DNA from: Adiantum capillus-veneris | Taxonomy: Eukaryota; Streptophyta; Polypodiopsida; Polypodiales; Pteridaceae | DNA: 64,000 bases | NCBI GenBank assembly: GCA_014529385.2 | Contig: CM043960.1 | Span: 40,470,781 to 40,534,780 of the forward strand | Reading direction: 5' to 3' | Part shown: piece after piece, positions 44,943-57,283 of the stretch | How positions within the stretch are numbered: position 1 is the stretch's first letter | How the letters are laid out: every line of letters starts with the position of its first letter | Notes under the pieces: model-generated | Databases searched by the model: none | What the model was told of the DNA's origin: nothing | Seen by the model: the letters and a program-made list of their open reading frames with translations, nothing else | Program-made: the position numbers and the translations under genes

Positions 44943-46102
44943 CTACTCGCATTCTTTTGTCCGTTTAAACTTAGCAATGAGGGCATACAATGGCTTAGCT
45001 ATTACAACATACATGTATATGAAGCGCCTATAGTACCCACAATGTCCCATAAATGCGTGCACTTCTTTCATTTTCGTTGGTCTCAGTAGTGCAAAAATTA
45101 TTTGTATCTTTTCTTGATCAGTGGAAATCCTATTTTTGGACACAATGTGGCCCAAAATTTTACCTTGTCTTACCATGAAGACACATTTTTAAGGGTTTCA
45201 GCAAATGCGATAACTTCTTCACTTTTTGAAGACCTTCACTAGATGCGTTATGTGATCACTTCTCAGGTGAGAATGAACACAAAGATCATCCATGTATATC
45301 TCTAGAAATTGTTTAAGATATTCCTTGAATGCATGACTCATTAGTCTCTGAAAAGTGGCAGGTGCATTGGTCAGACCGAAAGGCATTACCCTGTATGCAA
45401 ATATAGCCCACTCTATTGCAAAATCTGTCTTATGCTGATGTTCTACTTTGGTGGTTAACTGGTTGTAGCCGGAGAACCCATCTAAAAAACTATAGGCCTC
45501 TTTCCATGCTACTCTCTCAATAACATGATCCGTTATTGGTAATGGATAGTTGTCCCGGATGGTAGCAGCATTTACCTGTTTGAGATTACACAGACACACA
45601 ATTTGCCATTCTTTTTGGGTACTACCACAATCGGGGATGCCCAATCAATATGTTCAATCTCGTAAATAAACTCCGCATCATTCAGTTTGTCTATCTCTTC
45701 CTTAAATTTCTTGGTAAAAGTATCATTGTGTGTATAAAGACGTTGTCTGCGTGGTCTGGCATCACTTTTAAGGGGTATCATGTGATGACAGATCTCTCAA
45801 TCTATTCCCTTTAGGTCTTTGTATGACCAAGCAAACAAATCTTTATACCATCTGAGTGTATTTATCAGAAGCCGCTCTTCTTCATCCGTGAAGTCCGTGG
45901 CAATGTATGCCGGTTTAGGTTCCTCGCCTGGTTCTACTAAGTTTATGCATTTGGCTTTTTCAGGCCCATCATATGAAGTTCCAAGATCGTTAGGGTCTCG
46001 TTTGGGTTTCTGCATCACAATTTTTCTATCTTGAACAGTGTACTTCTTGTAGTGGGAAGGTGCATCAAACTTATCATCATTTGATTCCTCATCGGTTTCC
46101 AA
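44943..46102 (-). pseudogene. G2 reverse transcriptase, several frames
   Basis: The segments are 46102-45797 (leader to RT, LRWYKDLFAWSYKDLKGID), 45781-45572 (IDWASPIVVVPKKNGKLCVC), 45644-45219 (YSFLDGFSGYNQL, YRVMPFGLTNAPATFQRLMS, catalytic YMDDLCVHS) and 45176-44943 (LGHIVSKNRISTD, MGHCGYYRRFIY). Polymerase motifs are present in the right order, but frames change between pieces. This is the gypsy-type RT, with YMDD at the active site. Confidence 0.88.
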
Positions 46103-46797
46103 TTATGTTGTCCAAACTTCCTTCAAAGCTCGTTTCAATTCATTGTACTTGTTTTTGTGCTCGGTTTTAGTCAACTTCGTCGCTTTCTCGGTAATACTCT
46201 CCGTTTGTGATTTTTGTGTGTTCTTCTTTTTCATTTTTCCTTTGGTTGAGTCGCGTTTCATGTACCTGTTTGATATCCGATCTTTAAGGCAATCAGTTGC
46301 TTCAACCAACCTTAAGTACTGTGTTTTGTATGTTAACAGAGGTACTATGTATTCTTCTGTCTTGTTTCGTTTGTTCATGCGTTTATTCCGATACCTACGC
46401 TGTGTTCGAGGATTTTGGTTCAGAAAATCAAGTAGATCACTTGTCGATCCTTCCTTTTAACGTTTTGATCTGAGCTACTAGAAAGCTCGTCGTGTTGTCT
46501 TCTAACAGCTTATCCGTGGAGTCTTGGAATGCTTCTTCATTCGTCTGTTGGTCAAGGTCCTGTACTGAGATCTCATCCACTATGCATCAACAATCTGCAA
46601 CTTCTTCCCTATCAGGGACTTCCAATTCTGATTTTGTGTTTAGGCTGACACTCATCATCTGAATGGAATGATATCATATCCTTCCTCATCATAGAATTTG
46701 GTCAGGGTCACCTAATTCACGCATACATCAAGAGTGGCCAGTATTTGCTACCATCCAAAAGGTTCGAACATCTCTTCTGGGAAAGGCTCTGGTATAT
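46103..46797 (-). pseudogene. G2 spacer between protease and reverse transcriptase
   Basis: A 91-codon Lys/Thr/Glu-rich piece (46378-46103, MNKRNKTEEYIVPLLTYKTQ) joins without a recognised fold to the RT leader. The rest has no open frame. It is presumably the poorly conserved linker of the polyprotein. Confidence 0.45.
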
Positions 46798-46897
46798 ATG
46801 CCTCATCTCGTGTTGACCTATCATGAATGCAATCCTCTTTTTTCAAACTACCGCCCTCAGAAGCTTCACCTGTCCAATTTTGAGCTTTGTTTTGTAG

Positions 46898-47691
46898 TCA
46901 AGCCAGTATTTCTCCTTCTTGGTCAGTTGTGGAGTTTAGTTCCTCTCCTAGAGTTCGCTCCACATCTCTATAGCTATGGTCCGTGACACTAATCTTCGTA
47001 TTAGTAACATCCTTGTTTCTTAGGTAGATGTAGTCGTAACCCCAATCTTGTACCATTTTGAGCTGACGCATAAATGGTCTGCCCAATATGATATCAAATT
47101 GTTGCTCTCGTCGAAATTCATAATAGCGAACGTGTGTTCATATGCAATTCCGCAAGAGGTCACTACGATCTGCTCCAAAATGCCAATAGGTCTCTCTAGA
47201 TACCCATCTGTCAATTGGAGTTTCATTCTAGTTTTTCGGAGAGCAGGTTTTTCCCATTTTTCCCACATTTCTTTGGTTGCTATGGCTATTTCGTCTCCAT
47301 TATCCAATATTGCTATCGCTTTCACTTCTTTGTACTCCACGGACAAGGTAGTATTTCCTTCTTCCCCTTCACAATAATTTCCTACCTTGTTTACCGGCAC
47401 TGGCTCATGTTTAGCTTGTTTCAAAATTTGGATATTCGATGTTTTTGGAGAAGCATTTGGTGGTGGAATTACCAACCCTATTTTCTCCAAATTTTTGCCT
47501 ACCTCTATCCAAAGATGAGGTCTTATATGCAATAACTTTGATAGAGTTAGCATACAATGGATAGGGGATGACATCAGCTCATGAAGAGTTTTGGTATCCA
47601 TCATCTTAAGATTAGCCTTCCATTCAGATGGTACTTTCTTTACCTCTGACATGGTTTCATGGTTGCCAATAAATGAAGGTAAAGTCTTCAA
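46898..47691 (-). pseudogene. G2 protease region
   Basis: 223 codons (47691-47020). The C-terminal half has VEYKEVKAIAILDNGDEIAI, MKLQLTDGYLERPIGILEQI and HTFAIMNFD, matching gypsy retropepsins. The active-site triplet reads Asp-Asn-Gly rather than Asp-Ser/Thr-Gly. The N-terminal half (LPSFIGNHETMSEVKKVPSE) is the usual linker after gag. A short frame below it (47086-46898) continues GRPFMRQLKMVQDWGYDYIY, as in the family. Confidence 0.7.
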
Positions 47692-47791
47692 TGGCTGAGG
47701 TTATTGTCTTTTGATAACTCCGTACCTGCATCACCATACAGTGATCGAATATCATTTGGGTAGAGTTCATGCTCAAGATGGATCTCTGTGA

Positions 47792-48898
47792 TCAGTGCTG
47801 TTGACTGAAGCATTGCACTTCCATCTTTTTTATTTTGATATGTTCCCACAAATCTTGTGGCCATTGTTCTTCCACCTCAGGAATTGGCAGAGGTGTCTGC
47901 GAATATATTCCATCTATTGTATTGGCTGCTATCCTCATGTCCAAAAGTGTTTTCTTTACAAAATTTGTTTGGTCTCCATCTCCGATTCCACGTTTCTTTA
48001 ACTCTTGCATCTTTTCGCAGATTAACACCTCAAGTTTTAGAGCAGTTGGAACTGGTGGTTCCATAAGCGCTTGAGTGGCTTGTTGGATGAGCTCCTTGCA
48101 CATCTTTAACCTCTCTTTTTCATACCCTGGGTGAGGGCACGTTAGCCACCTATCCTCCTGGGTTTGGCTACGCTTTAACCTAGTATCGTAAGCTTTTAAG
48201 ATCACGTCCAAGGGTTCAAAGACCTTGTCCACCAAGACAGATCCTCCCCGACCGTATTGTTGATGGCTTTGCTACATCGCATTTTCCTTAAGGTATCTTT
48301 CCAACCTCAATTGTTCCTCTGTTTGCAGTAATTTGGTTTCCAAAGCCGTTTTTTCTTTCTCTCTTTTGGCTTTTATCTTTTCTCGTTTTGCCTTCTAGGA
48401 TCTCCTAGGGGTTCTGACAGACAAATTTTCTATCTCTGTCTGAGTGGTTGGGGCGTTCCTTGCAACCTCATGTGCTTGGGCTCTTGTTACCACGTTTATC
48501 GAAATGGTTGGTTCTGTCTCTGATCCAGTTGAGCTTGGCACAATTCCAATTTTTTTCATGGTTGCTTTTCCTTTGTTATCAGGGTTTTTTGGACAATGTG
48601 GAATGAGATGGTCATTTGTACACCCTTCACAGAACCCAAATAGTTTGATTCGTTCTCCTTTGTGTGGACAAATTCTTGCCCAATGATCACCGCCGCATTC
48701 ATCGCATGGTCCTACAGGTGGTGGAGAAGCTTGTGGAGCCCCCATCGGTTGTCCTGCTCTAGGAGGATATCCCCTAGGTTTGTAGTTCTGGTTTTCCATG
48801 AACATTTCGTCAACCAAGTAATGGTTTTTCGTTGATTGTGCTATGTATGAGGGCTCTGGCATCTCTTCAGGAACCATCCATGGAATTTGTCCCTCCAA
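47792..48898 (-). pseudogene. G2 gag C-terminal part with two zinc knuckles
   Basis: 48898-48395 encodes a Pro-rich stretch then CDECGGDHWARIC and CEGCTNDHLIPHC. These are two CX2CX3HX4C fingers, one residue shorter than the classical knuckle. 48235-47792 continues with a charged, helical-looking segment (EKERLKMCKELIQQATQALM). Frames change between the two. Confidence 0.72.
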
Positions 48899-49278
48899 AG
48901 CATATGCATTCCCGTCTAACCCCCCTCATAGGTATTGTCTAAATCTTCGCGGTATGAAACCACCTGGACCATACTCTAATCAAAATTTTCTTCTAGAGGT
49001 TGAGAAATCCTTACCATGGCCCTATTTTCCTGGGGTAAAGAAGGTTGATGTCCCAACACAGGTTGAGGTTTTTCCTGTCCTTGGATTGCGTTATTTGGCC
49101 CTACTTGGTATCTCGAAGGGGGCGAAAACTGCTGCTCTCCATGTGGCCTGTATTGTCTCTCCCTAACATAACTTTTATTATAGAAACATTCATGGTTTTC
49201 ATGGTTTGTCCATTTTTGTTCAATGGCACACCACTTTAGTACACGTGTTACGTTTGCTCCTGGCCTATGTTGAAGGTT

Positions 49279-50250
49279 TCACCACTGAGTTGGATGATCA
49301 CTTCCACAAGTGTCACATTTTTGGGTGGGCGATTGTTGTGTGTTTGGGTTCATCCTGTTTCCTTGCTTCATCCTTCTAATCACTTCCTCGATCATTTGAT
49401 CAACGTCCGACACAGTTGGGTTTTGCCCACTCAGTTCCATTGTGGATTCACTAGTGGTTGAAGAGGTGCTACTCATCCCTTGGTCTGTGTCTTTGGTCAC
49501 CTCTCCATATTCTTTGCAATTGTCTACCAGATACGCCTCTTTCGTGACCTGCTCAAAAGTAACACATGCCTTTAAGTGCATCGTTTTTGAGAGTGTCATT
49601 TCGCAATCTTTCTATGAAAAGGACTGACAATCTCTTATCTAGAGGTAGCTCTCTAGCAGGGCATCTTTCTATTATTGCTTGAAATGAACCGAGGCTTCCT
49701 TCACCTTTTCCTTCTCCTTTTGTCTAAATGCATAGATCTAGGAGACAATATTATGCTTAATTCCTCTCTTTGAGAATTCCTCAACGAATTCTCAGAGAAG
49801 TTGCTCAATACTTGGGAATTCCAGGCTGTCTAAAGGTTGAAACCAGGTCAAAGCAATCCCTTCTAAAGTCAAGTTAAAACCTTCATATTGAGTATGGAAA
49901 TCAGTTACCTGTTCCGCCCTCAACACTTGTTTGAAGATCAAAACATGGGCGTACGAATCTCCCGATCCACTATACTTTTTGGGTACACATTTTTCCACTT
50001 GAGATGGTCGCATATGTATGGACTCCGCAACCATCCTAACCACCCCTGGTCCTCCTGGTGTGGTCTCTCTAAGTTCATAATGTCCCCTTGGAATTATAAT
50101 TGGTATCCTATCCGCTATACGTTCATCAAGTCGATCTCGTGTAATAGTCGAAGGGATTCTAGTGGTGAAAGTCATGTCAGGTGTTGCACTGCCCCTGTGT
50201 GTGTTCATAGAAGCCCTAGATCCCGTTGATCCCATAGGCCCTGTGTTCAA
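49279..50250 (-). pseudogene. G2 gag, N-terminal and capsid part
   Basis: 50250-49792 has PKKYSGSGDSYAHVLIFKQV and LTLEGIALTWFQPLDSLEFP, the Retrotrans_gag pattern with its conserved Trp-Phe. 49599-49279 holds another stretch ending in a partial finger, CDTCGSDHPTQW. A frame break and about 190 bp of uncertain sequence lie between them. Confidence 0.72.
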
Positions 50251-50393
50251 AATTGTTCATGTCCAAAAGAATCTTCCACTCTGGTTCTCACTGGTGTTAC
50301 ATGCCCAATTTCTGGTCTCGTGTGTGTATATCGTTCTAACTCCTTACGATCCATAGGAGAGTATTTTTGGCCATAATTGTCCATTATGACTAC

Positions 50394-50843
50394 CTAAATA
50401 CTTCTCCCCTCTGTGTAAGTGAAAACGTATAGTTTTTTGCAGTTTGTCAGTTCCTTGATGCGGGGTTCATCACATCTATAATAGAGTGTTTGTTCTCCAT
50501 TATTGAATTTATATAGCCCCAAGTAATTGTTGTCTGTATTAAGCTGCTCTGTCTCATTGGTGCGTCTGAGCACCACGTTTTGCTTATCCATTTTGGGTGG
50601 TTCATGTGCTAGCTCTTCATCTATCTTGTCCTTGGTTCCAGTCATCCCCCATTTGTCCACAATAAAGGGGTTGTCAACCACTAAGTACATCATTACCTCT
50701 TTGTCAAAATACCTATCCCCATCATAATCCACATCTACAAGGTCTCTCAACTTGCTTGGCTTACTTTCCAACTTAATACAGTAGCGGTCCTTTCCATCCT
50801 TATAGATTTTGGCCTTGAGCAGATTTTTAAATTGAAACTTCAA
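50394..50843 (-). pseudogene. ORF upstream of the G2 gag, function unknown
   Basis: 149 codons, MKFQFKNLLKAKIYKDGKDR ... LYVFTYTEGRSI, with mixed charge and no Cys cluster or membrane segment. Ogre- and Tat-type elements may carry an extra ORF before gag, and the position fits. I do not recognise the sequence. Confidence 0.4.
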
Positions 50844-50850
50844 CTACAAC

Positions 50851-53323
50851 AATTTTACGTCAGATGCAGGTTGAGAAGGACCCGTCCCCGTGGAAGCTGT
50901 TTCTTGAGGGTTCAACTTGTTGGAGTCCTCAGTCATTAGGCCGTATGATCAAGATTTCATAAAGGCTTTCCTCTACAATGGGTTCTAAAGGATGTAATGG
51001 TCTTTGATTCACGCTACCTTCAGTTGAGTGATTGCTCGCTTGGTCTATAATGCTGGGATTCCTATTCTTGTACAATCTCCCTGATCACAAATTCATGAAG
51101 AATTGGTATTGCAAAATCCAAACTGGGTTACCTCATTAGCTAGCCTAAATTCCCCGTTTTGATCTTACTTGTTGGGTAGTATTCTTCAGTACCCACAATC
51201 CGTCAAAAAATGTTTGATAGATTTGAGTTTACAGCCGTTCCTATTAGTTCTAGCTTTCAATCGACAAAATTTACGAGGTTTTTCAATAGCACACAATTTT
51301 ACTCACAACATCAACAATTCAGGTCCAATTTCAATTTTGAAAAATCCACCAAGTTCCTGTGGGCTACCTCTCTGTGTGGTAAAATTCTGCTTTTATTGTG
51401 TCTCAGAGGAACATGGATTGCGATCCATGTTGGGAAGCCAAATTGACTGTTCTTGGTACCATTAGCTTCAGCATGATTAGTAGGTACTATGGCATCAAGA
51501 ATTTTGGAAATCGACCTCTGGATTGGAAATTAGGTCAATTCTGACACTTTGCTAGAGTTCTTGACAAGTTTGGACTTTTGGTCTGGTTTTTTATATCCAC
51601 GTTCAGTTTTGGAAGGGCCACTAGACTCCCTGTGATGTCCTCTAGCTATAGTGCAAATTTTGCATCAAGTTTTGTCAGAGGAACGTGATCCATGTACCTC
51701 AGTGCCAGAATATACTGAAACTTGACACACACCTAGTCCTGGGTGCAGTAATGTTGGCTATATGGTTTTTGAGTGTTTTGGATTTTTTTAGGTCAACCCA
51801 AAATCAATTTTAGAGTTTGTTTCAGTGGTTTCCCTTTTGATCTATTTCTTGTTCCTTTGGCCCACCTTTTGACCTTTTTTTAAAATAAGAGTTCTTTGGG
51901 AGAAAGTACTTCAAATGTTATCACTTTTCTACCTGTCAAATATCAGCTCAAAATTCCAAAAAGGTACATGGATCCCCGGGGCGGTCACTTATCAAAACCT
52001 TCCTATATCACGTGCGTTCAAGAGGTTATTAATAATACCTCAATATACATACTATATTTACACTACGTGCCTATTTAAAAAACCCCCACCCCCCTCTATA
52101 TGTATACATTTTGATACATTTTGATCTTTTAATAATCCTCTCCGGTTAACTCACGTGATAGCATACACATTCTAAAAAGTGACCGCCCCGGGCATGGATC
52201 GCGATCCATGTTTGGCAAGATTTTGGCTTGATCTTTTGTGAATTTGTGATAGAGAGTATGGTGATGCTCTTTCCCAAATCTTTTTGGATTTGAGCAACTT
52301 TTTCCAAGTCAAAAGCAAGATTTTGTGTCTGCTTTGCAGTTTTTTGCAAACAACTCCTTTTTTGGTATTTTGATCAGGTTTTTTCACTTTCTTGTTGTGG
52401 CTCCTTTTGGAAAAGTTGTTCCCTTAGTAATCAGGAGTACACTAGTCAAATTTCCCTTGCAAATGTCTACCAGGTACATGGATTGCGATCCATGTTGAGC
52501 AGCATCTGGTCATGATTTTTTGTCCTGCTGGTTCCTTGCTTCTAGTTGATCCCAATTCTTGCCCCTTTTTGAATATGAACAAATAAAAGTTCAGTTTCTC
52601 CAAATTTTCTCAATTTCCAAGGTTTTGCTTTGCTTAGCCCAATTTCTTGATTTAAATGAGCTTTTAGCACTCTATTTCTAGCCAAACTCAAGGTCCTGAT
52701 GCCTGAGAGTCTTTTCTAAGCAAAGGAAACAATTTCTACGCATTTTGCCAAACAGGTACATGGATCGCGACCATGTTGGAGAGGCAAACTGGGAAAATCC
52801 TGCATAGTTTGTCTCTACCAAGCTTGTATATCCCCTTTTTGCAAGTTTTGTTGGGTTTGGTTCAACTTTGAGGCTCTTACCATCAATTTTTCAACTTTTC
52901 AGAGTTATGGTCTTCGGCACCAAAATAAGGTTTTTGACCAATTTTTTTTTCCTAATCCTTTTGGCCCAATTTGATGGTGGAAATTGTTACTTAACCTACT
53001 CCTATAAACTGAAATCGATGCACAAACATAAATGAATTTAACAGTACAGAAACGACAACGAAGTGTGGGGTGAAATGGTCCTTTCCAAGCATGGAAAAAT
53101 CAAAGAATGAAATACTCTCTTGTACTTCACTCACAACTTTCTTTGCTCATAAGGAGTAGCACTGGCTAGTCTCAGACTCCAGTCTCTACTAAGCACTAAA
53201 CCTACGTCCAGATGCTTTACTGTCTATGTGTAAGCGGAATGGGTATCAAAAGCTTTGGAGGGGATTTTTTGTACATTGAGTCACTCACCACCTGAGGATC
53301 GAGATCCCCAGAAGCGGCGCCAA
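50851..53323 (-). repeat. G2 untranslated leader with a recurring palindrome every ~282 bp
   Basis: No gene. A palindromic word of the form ggtacATGGATCGCGATCCATg, variously degraded, occurs near 51412, 51682, 51967 (split by a small transposon), 52475 and 52757. With the inserted element subtracted, the spacings are about 270-285 bp. Sequence between copies is only weakly similar. The primer-binding site lies at the end (about 53304-53323). Confidence 0.65.
51975..52192. mobile_element. 218-bp MITE with 16-bp perfect terminal inverted repeats
   Basis: The ends are CCCGGGGCGGTCACTT and its exact complement. CATGGATC lies directly before (51967-51974) and after (52193-52200) as an 8-bp target-site duplication. 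The interior is AT-rich and non-coding. An 8-bp duplication fits hAT or P-type elements; the terminal sequence did not let me choose. Confidence 0.9.
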
Positions 53324-53467
53324 TGTTAGCGGGTCGCCGCGACGGAGGTCTGCATCATAGCTTTTTGGTACTAACATAATGTCAACATGCAAGGAAGCGA
53401 CTCGGGATGGGGCACGGAGACTTAATGAGAGGTGTCAATTTCACCAAAGTGAACTTAGAGGGCTATC

Positions 53468-54266
53468 TGTTAGGAAATAAGACGTAGCTAAATAGATAAT
53501 TGAGTAGATTACTTAATGGAGAGAGACAGATTTATATACACGAGATTATAGAGTAGAGAGAGAGAGAGAGTACACACGATATACGTGGTTCACCCAATGT
53601 GGGCTACGTCCACGGGAAAGCAGCCACTCAATGGCTTTAGTACTTCAAAACAAGAAGTAGTCTACAGAGGGATTATACCCTTAATGGAGCTCCCGCCTTG
53701 CTTCACTCTCACCACCTCACACTCACCTTGTTGCATCAACTTCACACTATGAAATGTGTGTAGAAATGGCCTCCTTTTATAGGCCAAAAGGGTTGCCCTC
53801 TCTTATGAGAGACAGCCATGTGTAGCCGCCCTTGTGCGAATAAGTCCAAATCGGACCCTCCAATCCGCCCATGTGTGGGCGCCCTTGAGAAGACAAGTCC
53901 GCTTTTGAATTCGGCCACCGGCCATTGAGTTCGGCCACCGGCCACTGGCCATTGACTTCCGACCACCGGCCACCGGCCATTGACTTCCGACCACCGGCCA
54001 TCGGCCATTGACTACTGGCCACCGGCCAACCGACAGGTTGTTTTCCGACCACTTTCCGGCCGCCGTCCGGCCATAATATTCCGGCGAAAAAAGTCTCGGG
54101 GGCGGAGGGCCTTTAAAGTTGCCCCTGATTCTTGTCCGTGAAAATTTTGGTTTCCGGTGAGTGATTTTCCTTCATGCACGATGGCTTCTCCTCATAATGG
54201 GGGCCTTACAAATGTGCGCTTTTACCACAGAAAATTACAAGGGTAAATCAGGCTCCATACTTAACA
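53468..54266. mobile_element. 799-bp solo LTR nested in the G2 LTR
   Basis: The ends are TGTTAGGAAATAAG and CTTAACA, with CTATC on both sides (53463-53467, 54267-54271). Inside is TACGTGGTTCACCCAATG followed by a CGTCCACGG word, a combination common in plant copia LTRs, so a copia origin is likely. No internal region is left. It also contains the minisatellite at 53910-54030. Confidence 0.92.
53910..54030. repeat. GC-rich minisatellite (ggccaccggccattgac units)
   Basis: Variants of 'ggccaccggccattgacttc' recur about five times in tandem. Trp/Gly/Arg-rich frames across it are artefacts. Confidence 0.88.
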
Positions 54267-54753
54267 CTATCCATACTACGACAAAAGCAAATCAACCACT
54301 TTCTAGTCAAAAAATCAGTCTATGTCCGATCTCACCGCTCTAGGTTATCACGCCTTTTCGGCATTCAAATGAATTCAAAATGCAACAAAACTTAAGGAGA
54401 GGTATCACAACACCTAAGAATACAATCCTACCAAGTTTTGCAATCATCTAAGAAGGTACATAAATCACGATCCATCACAAAAAATGTGCAAAAAACTGAA
54501 ACAGAACTATACGAAAAGGTCCCCTTTAAGCATAGAAACACTTATCCAAGGTCAAAACATCAAAAAACAACCATTGAAGACCTCAAATCAATGCGTTTAG
54601 CTCACAAGAAAGACTTCGCGAACCAAAGCAGAATCGAGAATGATTACACTTAGATTGTAGGGCAAGAGACAAGGAACACAATGTGCTATTTGGAAATGAA
54701 TTCTGATTACCAAACAAGAAAAAAAGTGGATTACAAATTGTAGCAGCAAGAGG

Positions 54754-55263
54754 CTCTCAGAGTGAACGTCCAATCCCTCTTTTGCTAATGATAATGTGTT
54801 TTTTAAAAACTAAGGGTTTTGACTTAAGAGCTAAGGGGACTTTCCCGCGGCCATTCGGCCACTTACAAGGAGTGTAGACTCAGAGAGGCTAAGATGGCAT
54901 GACAAAATATATTACAATTACGAATCCTCATTAGCTGAATTACATTGCTTGTTTCACAAAAATGAGCGAGTACTACAAGGTTGGTGTATATCCGTGTCAG
55001 TCTGTTGTGTCCACCAAACAATATCTTTCTCTTCCTTTGCAACCTGGTTTCAATGGCATTTCTTTGCATGCTTTGACTCGAGTAAACCCATGTCCCTTGG
55101 CACTGTAAAGCTTCCGGCCAACATCAATCTTCAAAAGCTTGATATCCTTCTGGCCTGCATCGCATATATGCTTTATACTTTTAGACTCAATTGCACTTGC
55201 AAATAGCTTCAACTGAGCATTGCTACTTCCGCTACGAGCCCTATAGCTTCTTCAAAGGGCCAT

Positions 55264-55348
<85 letters not shown>

Positions 55349-55600
55349 GCATTGCTTTTGCTACAATCCCTTTTTCTCTCATGGCTAGCTCTAAATTTTG
55401 TGTGTGTGCCAAGTCGATCGTAGAAAAAACCTTGTTGGATAAGTTTTGATTTCAATAGCTTTTCCTTGCTAGCGTAGTGCGCCGCGTCTGCTCGGCCCAT
55501 GTCCATTAACTCTCCAATTGTCTCTGATCCCTTGCCACTACCTTTCCTCTGTTTCGCCCCATCAGGCATACTTTGTGGCTGGGGTGACATACCACACATG
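54754..55600. other. unassigned DNA between G2 and copia D
   Basis: It holds a 79-bp (CT)n tract (55267-55345). A minus-strand frame starting at 55599 (SETIGELMDMGRADAAHYAS, KEKLLKSKLIQQGFFYDRLG) looks compositionally like real protein before it runs into the CT tract, and another at 55212-54997 is Lys-rich. I recognise neither. They may be exon remnants of the locus into which the retrotransposons inserted. Confidence 0.4.
55267..55345. repeat. (CT)n microsatellite
   Basis: About 39 CT units, the longest CT tract here. Confidence 0.95.
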
Positions 55601-55919
55601 TGATGGGTATGGGATCGTGCTAGCTAAGGTGGGTGATAGAGAAACATAGTGCAAGTGTGTGAGAGTGTGTAAGCAAGATTATCACTCAAGTGAATTAGGT
55701 TCCAAGATAGGTTAGCTTGGACCCATAAACACAATCTTGAGTATTGACTTAGCTTAGCGCAGGCTCACCATAGACAAGCATGTAGTGCAAACTTGAACTG
55801 TACTATTTATTCATGAAAGTGAGCTTTAAGTAGCTCTACAGCTTGACTCCATTACATGTGGGACAATTCACTGTCTTCCCTCCTTCACTTAGACTCTATA
55901 ACAAAACCCACATTTTACA
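55601..55919 (-). repeat. 3' LTR of copia D
   Basis: TGATGGGTATGGG...CATTTTACA, 319 bp, repeated from 58601 with few changes. Confidence 0.88.
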
Positions 55920-56189
55920 ATCCTCCCCTTGGGATTTGGACTAAGGAAAAATACTCAATATGCAATATCCACACATGATGATAAGTTGATATCCACATAG
56001 GATGGTAAAATCCACACAGGGTGACAAAATCCACATAGGATGATAATATCCACACAAGAAAATAAAAGTCCTCCCTTACAAGTAGAGAGGCTGCAATCTT
56101 CAAAGTATGTCGTCACATAACAGATGAGGTTGTTCTCGCCTTTGTCTTCTTCTTCGTCCTCTATCATGTGAGTTGATCCTTTGATATGT

Positions 56190-57062
56190 TTCTTCCCTTT
56201 GTATCTTTTGTTGTTGTTGTTGTTGTTGTTTTTGTTGTTTTTGTTGTTTTTGTTGTTGCTGCTTTCTCTAGTACCAGTGTCTCCATTTGAGTTGCATCAA
56301 GAAGGAGGATGCCCCTTCTTACCACATGTACTGCAAGGTTTGTTTGCATAGCAATCTTTTGCTACATGTCCCATTCTTCCACAATCATAACACTTTCTTC
56401 CATTTGATGATGTATGGTGAATATCTTCCCCTTGAGGATGTCGTGAAAAAGGCCCCTCCTGATGATGTTAACGAGCCTTTTTGCTTTCTTTCTTCTGCTT
56501 GAATTGAGGTGATGACATCTTGGAAAGGTGGAGTCGGTTCTTTTTCTTCAAGAATGGTGACTAAGTGGTCATAAGAGGTTGAAAGTGCACTCAAAAGCAC
56601 AACCACTTTGTCATCTTCTGGTACTTTGTATTGGATGTAAGTGAGTTGCATGACAATGCTCTTAAGCCTATTTACTAGGCTAGCAGTATCCTCCCCTTCA
56701 ACCATAGTGAGCTTGTAAAGTTATCTCTTGAGACTAACCTTACTTCTCTTAGCCCTAGCTCCAAAATTACTTTCTAGGACATGCCAAGCTTCATGTGCAT
56801 GCTTGCATTCGTGTATGAAATGCACATAGTTGTCGTGCAAGGAAGTGACGATAATTCCTAATGCTTGTTCATCCTTGGACAAATTCTGTGCACTTGCTGT
56901 GAGTGTCAATTCCCTAGTGTGCACTCCCTCGGTTTCGGCTTGTTGTTCTAAGGCAGTGATGATAACATACGATAAATATTTTTTCACTAGGTAGCCCCTT
57001 AGCTTTGTTTTCCAAGTGTGAAACCCCTCCCCGTTATACTTTTCAATTCCCTTTTCCCCCAT
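56190..57062 (-). pseudogene. copia D gag with zinc knuckles
   Basis: It starts MGEKGIEKYNGEGFHTWKTK at 57062 and has LSKDEQALGIIVTSLHDNYV and HAHEAWHVLESNFGARAKRS. After a frame break it continues (56705-56385) with LVNRLKSIVMQLTYIQYKVP and LLSALSTSYDHLVTILEEKE, a UBN2-type gag. Below that comes a CCHC knuckle, CYDCGRMGHVAKDC, and a second knuckle-like motif, CSTCGKKGHPPS, ended by TGA just before its last Cys. A (GTT)n run at 56210-56260 follows. Coding ends there, with no pol domain. Confidence 0.82.
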
Positions 57063-57187
57063 TGTGCTAATAGAGGGGTCTTAGCTTAGGAGACTCTCCT
57101 AGCCAGTATCTGCCTCTTTACACGAGCACAAAAAAGTTGAAATTTATTTGAAGTTGTTGTTCTTGGTTGGATTCATTTCATTGCAAG

Positions 57188-57283
<96 letters not shown>

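Larger units (their letters stand above)
53324..54753 (-). repeat. 5' LTR of gypsy G2, split by a solo LTR
   Basis: Homologous to 41023-41650. Similarity ends at 'gtagcagcaagagg' in both copies. The nested solo LTR and its duplicated CTATC account for the extra length. Confidence 0.82.

Noticed and set aside
53742-54052. Trp/Gly/Arg-rich repeat protein
   Set aside because: Three overlapping frames all cross the GC-rich minisatellite inside a solo LTR.
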